DNA of 7,936 nucleotides, from NCBI GenBank assembly GCA_001789355.1, contig MFZI01000032.1:2505-10440 (forward strand), written 5' to 3'. The position numbers were made by a program, and so were the translations under genes. Source of the stretch: Candidatus Roizmanbacteria bacterium RIFCSPHIGHO2_01_FULL_39_8. Lineage in GTDB: Bacteria; Patescibacteriota; Microgenomatia; UBA1406; GWC2-37-13. Under the pieces are notes generated by a model, which searched no databases, had not been told where the DNA came from, and saw only the letters and a program-made list of their open reading frames with translations. Below are positions 5,034 through 7,936 of the stretch, piece after piece (position 1 is the stretch's first letter; every line of letters begins with the position of its first letter).

Positions 5034-5444
5034 ATGTTGGCACCCAAAAGACAAAAATATAGAAAGCAATTTAGAGGAACATGGAGGAAAATGGCGGTAA
5101 AAGGAAACGTAATGAATTTTGGTTCGTTTGGGCTTAAAGCTATGTCAAAGGGATGGATCAAAGATCGTGAGATAGAGGCTGCTCGGGTAACCTTAGCAAG
5201 AGCGACAAGAAAGAGCGGAAAATTTTGGATCAAAATTTTTCCCGATAAGCCTATTACAAAGAAACCACCTGAAGTTACGATGGGTGCGGGTAAGGGAGAC
5301 GTTTCTCACTTTGTTGCGAGTGTTGTACCAGGAAGAATATTATTTGAAGTTGACGGATTAACTGAAGCAGAAAGCTTTTTAGTTTTGAAAAATGTTGCTG
5401 CAAAATTATCAGTCAAAACGAAGGTGGCAAATAAAAATATATGA
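5034..5444 (+). CDS. rplP: 50S ribosomal protein L16
   Basis: L16 organises the A-site tRNA elbow region of the 50S and is a late assembly protein. The product has 136 residues, the same as E. coli. The motifs are MLAPKRQKYRKQFRG, NFGSFGLKA (28-36), IEAARVTLARATRKSGKFWI, then FPDKPITKKPPEVTMGAGKG and VPGRILFEVDG. In E. coli the segment before MGKGKG ends in Arg81, which the oxygenase RoxA (YcfD) hydroxylates. Here the matching residue is Thr82, so the modifiable Arg is absent. The gene ends in TGA, overlapping the rpmC start as ATGA (4 nt), which implies coupled translation. It also shows TGA is a stop in this organism. The upstream spacer holds a long hairpin. Confidence 0.97.
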   Translation: MLAPKRQKYRKQFRGTWRKMAVKGNVMNFGSFGLKAMSKGWIKDREIEAARVTLARATRKSGKFWIKIFPDKPITKKPPEVTMGAGKGDVSHFVASVVPGRILFEVDGLTEAESFLVLKNVAAKLSVKTKVANKNI

Positions 5445-5701
5445 AAAAAAGAGTTAAGGAATTCCGAGGAAAAACAATTGTTGACCTGAAAAAAGAGACG
5501 CAGCTATTGCGAGAGGAAATTGCTAAAAAAACCTTGCAGAACAGAATGAATCCCGAAAAAAATACTAACACGATTTTTCAGTTAAGAAAAAAATTAGCAG
5601 TACTCTTAACGGTATTGTCAGAAAAAGAAGAAATCGAAAAATTAAAACCTGAAAAGAAGCTTGCCCCGCCGGCAGGCAGGTTAAAAATTGATCAGAAATA
5701 A
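5441..5701 (+). CDS. rpmC: 50S ribosomal protein L29, with C-terminal extension
   Basis: L29 is a small two-helix protein near the exit tunnel next to L23. The 86-residue product starts MKKRVKEFRGKTIVDLKKE. It shows the family features LREEIAKKTLQNRMNPEKN and TIFQLRKKLAVLLTVLSEKE, corresponding to the usual helix-turn-helix of 60-70 residues. The last 20 or so residues (EKLKPEKKLAPPAGRLKIDQ) are extra. LAPPAGR in that tail is encoded by a GC-rich palindromic patch (5663-5680) unlike the surrounding AT-rich codons. Identification rests on fold pattern plus position between rplP and rpsQ, which is canonical. Start and stop both overlap neighbours: ATGA with rplP and TAATG with rpsQ. Confidence 0.92.
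   Translation: MKKRVKEFRGKTIVDLKKETQLLREEIAKKTLQNRMNPEKNTNTIFQLRKKLAVLLTVLSEKEEIEKLKPEKKLAPPAGRLKIDQK
5663..5680 (+). repeat. GC-rich palindromic patch in rpmC tail
   Basis: The sequence GCCCCGCCGGCAGGCAGG is 16 of 18 G or C, inside genes that are strongly AT-rich. It is centred on the palindrome GCCGGC with partly symmetrical CCCC / GGCAGG flanks. It encodes Ala-Pro-Pro-Ala-Gly-Arg after the L29 core. It looks like a short dispersed palindromic element inserted in frame, but only one copy is in view. Confidence 0.45.
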
Positions 5702-5943
5702 TGGCTAAATCACTCGTCGGAGAAGTTGTTTCGACAAAAATGCAAAAAACGGTTGTGGTGAAAGTTGAACGTAAAATTAAGCACCCTTTCTATCGAAAGA
5801 TCATAACTCGACACAAAAAATATAAAGTTCATAACGAAGATTTGGAATTGAAGCAAGGAGATATGGTAGTGATAAAAGAAACGAGACCACTTTCAAAAGA
5901 AAAACACTTTATTGTCACAGAAAAAGTAAAAGTTAAAAAATAA
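5701..5943 (+). CDS. rpsQ: 30S ribosomal protein S17
   Basis: S17 is a primary 16S rRNA binder of the OB-fold class that nucleates assembly of the 30S body. The 80-residue product has the family opening SLVGEVVSTKMQKTVVVKVE (residues 4-23), HPFYRKIITRHKKYKVHNE, the GDMVVIKETRPLSKEKHF strand and the basic end. The length matches the family. Its ATG shares the A of the rpmC TAA, so translation probably passes straight from one gene to the next. The stop is 3 nt before rplN, which means the S10 and spc gene sets are joined here without a visible promoter or terminator between them. Confidence 0.97.
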   Translation: MAKSLVGEVVSTKMQKTVVVKVERKIKHPFYRKIITRHKKYKVHNEDLELKQGDMVVIKETRPLSKEKHFIVTEKVKVKK

Positions 5944-5946
5944 AAT

Positions 5947-6321
5947 ATGTTGCAGTTACGATCAATGCTTGTTGTCGCGGATAATACGGGAGCTAAAAAA
6001 GCTTCAATGATAGGTTTGCCCAATAAAGGCAATCAAAGATACGCCTATATTGGTGACATTATCAGCATCACCGTTAAAGAAGCACTTCCCTATGCTCAAG
6101 TAAAGCAGGGAGACGTGTTAAGAGCGGTAGTTGTCCGAACCAGAAAAGAAAAGAGACGATATGACGGAAGTTATATCCGTTTCGATGACAATGCATGCGT
6201 TATTTTATTCGACAAAGAAAGCAAAGATCCAAAAGGTACAAGAGTATTCGGTCCAATTGCGAAAGAAGTAAAAGATGCCGGTTTCGCAAAAATAGCGAGT
6301 TTAGCTGAAGAAATCTACTAA
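5947..6321 (+). CDS. rplN: 50S ribosomal protein L14
   Basis: L14 lies on the intersubunit face, forming bridges to the 30S and binding the silencing factor RsfS in bacteria that have it. The 124-residue product has VVADNTGAKKASMIGL near the N-terminus and the basic hairpin VVVRTRKEKRRYDGSYIRFD (residues 61-80). NACVILFDKESKDPKGTRVF and GPIAKEVKDAGFAKIASLA complete the conserved C-terminal half. The length is within one or two residues of the family norm. In E. coli it opens the spc operon with its own promoter. Here only 3 nt follow rpsQ and no promoter is evident, so it is probably part of one long transcript. There is no Shine-Dalgarno. Confidence 0.98.
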   Translation: MLQLRSMLVVADNTGAKKASMIGLPNKGNQRYAYIGDIISITVKEALPYAQVKQGDVLRAVVVRTRKEKRRYDGSYIRFDDNACVILFDKESKDPKGTRVFGPIAKEVKDAGFAKIASLAEEIY

Positions 6322-6322
6322 T

Positions 6323-6628
6323 ATGAAAATAAAAAAAGGAGACAAAATAAAAGTGGTCTATGGGAAAGACAAGGGTCGAGAGGGAAGCGTAGACAATGTC
6401 TATACAAGAAGTAACAAGCTTTTAATACAGGGAATCAACCTATATAAAAAACATATAAAGAAAAACGAAAAAATGCCGCAGGGGGGCGTCGTTGAAGTGC
6501 CAAGACCGATTGAAGCGGCAAAAGTAATGCTCATATGTCCAAAATGCAAAAAAACCACCAGAATTGGATACGCAATAGTGAAGGATAGAAAGGTCAGAAT
6601 ATGTAAGAAGTGTAAAAGTAAAATTTAG
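6323..6628 (+). CDS. rplX: 50S ribosomal protein L24, zinc-ribbon type
   Basis: L24 is an assembly initiator that binds the 5' region of 23S rRNA. The 101-residue product contains the KOW motif KKGDKIKVVYGKDKGREGSV at the N-terminus, then IQGINLYKKHIKKN and the family segment QGGVVEVPRPIEAAKVML. The C-terminal part carries CPKC at 72-75 and CKKC at 94-97, a four-cysteine zinc ribbon. This kind of ending occurs in many bacterial L24 proteins but not in E. coli. The ATG follows the rplN stop after 1 nt. A 79-nt repeat-bearing spacer separates it from rplE. Confidence 0.97.
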   Translation: MKIKKGDKIKVVYGKDKGREGSVDNVYTRSNKLLIQGINLYKKHIKKNEKMPQGGVVEVPRPIEAAKVMLICPKCKKTTRIGYAIVKDRKVRICKKCKSKI

Positions 6629-6630
6629 AA

Positions 6631-6701
6631 AGTTAATTAGTTATTAGCTCGTTAGCTATTAGAAAGAAACAAAAGACTAACTAACAAACTAACGAACTAA
6701 C
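6631..6701 (+). repeat. Imperfect inverted repeat of TTAG / CTAA words, rplX-rplE spacer
   Basis: The left arm (6632-6655) is made of GTTA, TTAG and CGTTAG words; the right arm (6676-6701) is a run of CTAAC units spaced by one or a few bases. Pairing 6632-6645 with 6688-6701 gives 11 matched pairs with three mismatches. GTTAG (6651-6655) pairs with CTAAC (6677-6681). The A-rich middle forms the loop. There is no T tract, so it is not a typical terminator. The right arm shares 14 of 15 bases with 855-869. Confidence 0.55.
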
Positions 6702-6707
6702 CTATTT

Positions 6708-7247
6708 ATGACATTCAAGGATCATTACAATTCGGAAATCAAAAAAAAGTTAATTGCGGAGTTGAAATTGAAAAACGTGATGGAGGCTCCAAGAATCTTG
6801 AAGATCGTCCTTAATGTAGGTGTGGGAGAGGCTGTCTCGAATAAAAATGTTTTGGATAAAGTCGTAGAGCAGCTTACTACTATATCGGGACAAAAACCAG
6901 TAGTAACGAGAGCACGCAAATCAGTTTCGGCTTTCAAGATCCGCAAAGGACTCCCGATCGGAGTCAAAGTCACTTTGAGAAACGAAAGAATGTTCAGTTT
7001 TTTGGAAAAATTAGTACGCATCGTGATTCCAAGATTGAGGGATTTTAGGGGAATTCAAGAAAAAAATGTGGATCAAAATGGAAATCTCAACCTTGGTTTT
7101 ACGGAACAAACGATATTTCCCGAAATAGATTTCGATAAAGTTGATAAAATAAGAGGCTTAGAGGTTACGATTGTAACTAACGCCCGTGATCATCAGAGAG
7201 GAAAAAAGTTATTTGAGTTATTAGGGGTACCTTTTAAGAAATCCTAA
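6708..7247 (+). CDS. rplE: 50S ribosomal protein L5
   Basis: L5 belongs to the 5S rRNA-protein complex of the central protuberance and contacts P-site tRNA. The 179-residue product equals the E. coli length. Motifs are MEAPRILKIVLNVGVGEAV (residues 25-43), then SGQKPVVTRARKSVSAFKIR (60-79) and GVKVTLRNERMFSFLEKLV. RDFRGI, NLGFTEQTIFPEIDFDKV and GLEVTIVTNARDHQ complete the pattern. The ATG sits after the repeat-bearing spacer and lacks a Shine-Dalgarno. The gene ends 3 nt before the S14 gene. Nothing in the protein looks unusual. Confidence 0.98.
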   Translation: MTFKDHYNSEIKKKLIAELKLKNVMEAPRILKIVLNVGVGEAVSNKNVLDKVVEQLTTISGQKPVVTRARKSVSAFKIRKGLPIGVKVTLRNERMFSFLEKLVRIVIPRLRDFRGIQEKNVDQNGNLNLGFTEQTIFPEIDFDKVDKIRGLEVTIVTNARDHQRGKKLFELLGVPFKKS

Positions 7248-7250
7248 ACT

Positions 7251-7436
7251 ATGGCAAAAACTTCAGACGAGGTTAAATTCAAAAAAAAACAAAAATTTGC
7301 AGTAAGAAATAAAAATAGATGTCCTTTTTGTGGACGAGCCAGAGCTTATATGAGGCGTTTTGGTATGTGCAGGATTTGTTTTAGGGAGAAAGCTTTGCAA
7401 GGAGAAATACCAGGGGTAAGAAAAGCATCATGGTAA
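7251..7436 (+). CDS. rpsN: 30S ribosomal protein S14, zinc-binding (type Z)
   Basis: S14 completes the 30S head next to S3, S10 and S19. The 61-residue length and the two CxxC pairs, CPFC at residues 24-27 and CRIC at 40-43, identify the short zinc-binding form (often named rpsZ) and not the longer zinc-free form of E. coli. The family ending GVRKASW is exact. RARAYMRRFGMC between the cysteine pairs is also typical. It follows rplE after 3 nt, its standard place. The next gene should be rpsH, but rpsS intervenes, so S14 and its structural neighbour S19 are encoded side by side. Confidence 0.97.
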   Translation: MAKTSDEVKFKKKQKFAVRNKNRCPFCGRARAYMRRFGMCRICFREKALQGEIPGVRKASW

Positions 7437-7470
7437 CTATTAGATGTTCAAATATTAAAATTTACTATTT

Positions 7471-7503
7471 ATTTAAGAATTAAAAATTAAGATTTAAGAA
7501 TTA
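7471..7503 (+). repeat. 12-nt direct repeat in rpsN-rpsS spacer
   Basis: ATTTAAGAATTA occurs at 7471-7482 and again at 7492-7503, with AAAATTAAG between (period 21). The whole 72-nt spacer (7437-7508) is AT-rich and low in complexity. I see no promoter of good quality and no terminator in it. It directly precedes the displaced rpsS and could mark a rearrangement scar. Confidence 0.6.
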
Positions 7504-7508
7504 CAAGT

Positions 7509-7793
7509 ATGGCACGATCATTAAAAAAGGGCCCGTACATAGATAAAAATCTCTTGAAGAAGATCCAAAAGCAAAAGCAAAGTGGGCAAAGAAGCGTTAT
7601 CAAGACGTGGGCGCGAGACTCACAAGTGTCTCCAGAATTTATAGGTTATACATTCGGGATTCACAACGGGAGAAAATTCATAGAAGTTCTTATGACAGAA
7701 GCGATGATTGGTCACCGATTAGGTGAGTTTGCTCCAACACGAACCTTTAGAAGCCATGGTAAGATTACAAAAAAAGTAATTGAAGCAACATAA
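7509..7793 (+). CDS. rpsS: 30S ribosomal protein S19, displaced from its usual operon slot
   Basis: S19 forms a head complex with S13 near the A-site tRNA and subunit bridges. The 94-residue product opens with the diagnostic MARSLKKGPYID. It has the central SVIKTWARDSQVSPEFIGYT and FGIHNGRKFIEVLMTEAMIG segments, and the near-invariant GHRLGEFAPTRTF at 68-80, so it appears complete and functional. In the standard S10 order it lies between rplB and rplV. Here that slot is closed to 5 nt and the gene sits between rpsN and rpsH. A 72-nt spacer with a 12-nt direct repeat precedes it and only 6 nt separate it from rpsH. Base composition resembles its neighbours, so an internal move is more likely than recent transfer (inference). 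Confidence 0.98.
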   Translation: MARSLKKGPYIDKNLLKKIQKQKQSGQRSVIKTWARDSQVSPEFIGYTFGIHNGRKFIEVLMTEAMIGHRLGEFAPTRTFRSHGKITKKVIEAT

Positions 7794-7799
7794 ACTATT

Positions 7800-7936
7800 A
7801 TGAATAATACAGTAATCGATTTAATCATCAGAGTAAAAAATGGATATCTTTCTCGAAAGGAAACCATACATGTTCTTTTTTCCAAGACAAATGAGGAGGT
7901 TTTGCAGAAATTAAAAACGCTCGGCTTCATAAAGTC
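7800..7936 (+). CDS. rpsH: 30S ribosomal protein S8, 5' portion (continues past window)
   Basis: S8 is a primary binder of the 16S rRNA central domain and, in E. coli, the translational repressor of the spc operon. Forty-five complete codons are visible. MNNTVIDLIIRVKNGYLSRK matches the family opening (DxIADxLTRIRNA type), and the segment ending LQKLKTLGFIK matches the conserved LKxxGFI element. The ATG is 6 nt after the rpsS stop and has no Shine-Dalgarno. Its normal left neighbour is rpsN; rpsS has taken that place. The C-terminal RNA-binding half lies outside the window. Confidence 0.9.
   Translation, partial: MNNTVIDLIIRVKNGYLSRKETIHVLFSKTNEEVLQKLKTLGFIK

Noticed and set aside
5217..5242. 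Near-perfect AT palindrome in rplP (GGAAAATTTTG / CAAAATTTTTCC)
   Set aside because: It encodes the conserved GKFWIKIFPDK segment and is pure A/T apart from its ends, so codon choice explains it.
5441..5444. Recoded TGA (Gly) at the end of rplP
   Set aside because: L16 ends at its usual family length at this TGA and rpmC starts on it as ATGA, so it acts as a stop.
1..7936. CRISPR array, insertion sequence or defence genes
   Set aside because: No regular repeat-spacer pattern, transposase or non-ribosomal gene is present; every gene is tuf or a ribosomal protein.

Overview
The window is an AT-rich bacterial ribosomal-protein locus. It covers the 3' end of tuf followed by a fused S10-spc gene cluster, with every gene on the + strand. 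Reading it as a Candidate Phyla Radiation (Patescibacteria) genome, possibly Microgenomates-like, is inference. The reasons are divergent but complete ribosomal proteins, almost no Shine-Dalgarno sequences, zinc-type S14, a zinc-ribbon L24, and spacers filled with short-word palindromic repeats. TGA ends rplP, so a recoded-TGA lineage is unlikely.

Layout: tuf (partial, 2-844), rpsJ (893-1201), then a 190-nt regulatory gap. The gap holds a near-consensus sigma70-type promoter (1255-1283) and a roughly 100-nt leader with mutually exclusive terminator and antiterminator pairings and possible short leader ORFs. Next comes a tightly packed run: rplC, rplD, rplW, rplB, rplV, rpsC, rplP, rpmC, rpsQ, rplN, rplX, rplE, rpsN (zinc type), rpsS, and rpsH (partial, running off the right edge). 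Many junctions overlap or are separated by only a few bases. There is no gene-free stretch above 300 bases.

Two things depart from the textbook order. First, rpsS (S19) is missing from its usual place between rplB and rplV, where only 5 bases remain. It sits instead between rpsN and rpsH, behind a repeat-bearing spacer. Second, transcription appears to restart between rpsJ and rplC under an attenuator-like leader, and rplC itself carries two further terminator-shaped hairpins with T tracts. Together these suggest a stepwise transcriptional checkpoint at the head of the operon.

The longer spacers (845-892, 4242-4308, 4948-5033, 6629-6707, 7437-7508) each contain short-word direct or inverted repeats, and some spill into adjacent coding ends (rplC, rplV). 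A GC-rich palindromic patch lies inside the C-terminal tail of rpmC. All the proteins work together: EF-Tu delivers aminoacyl-tRNA, and the rest are 30S and 50S structural proteins whose co-expression sets ribosome stoichiometry.
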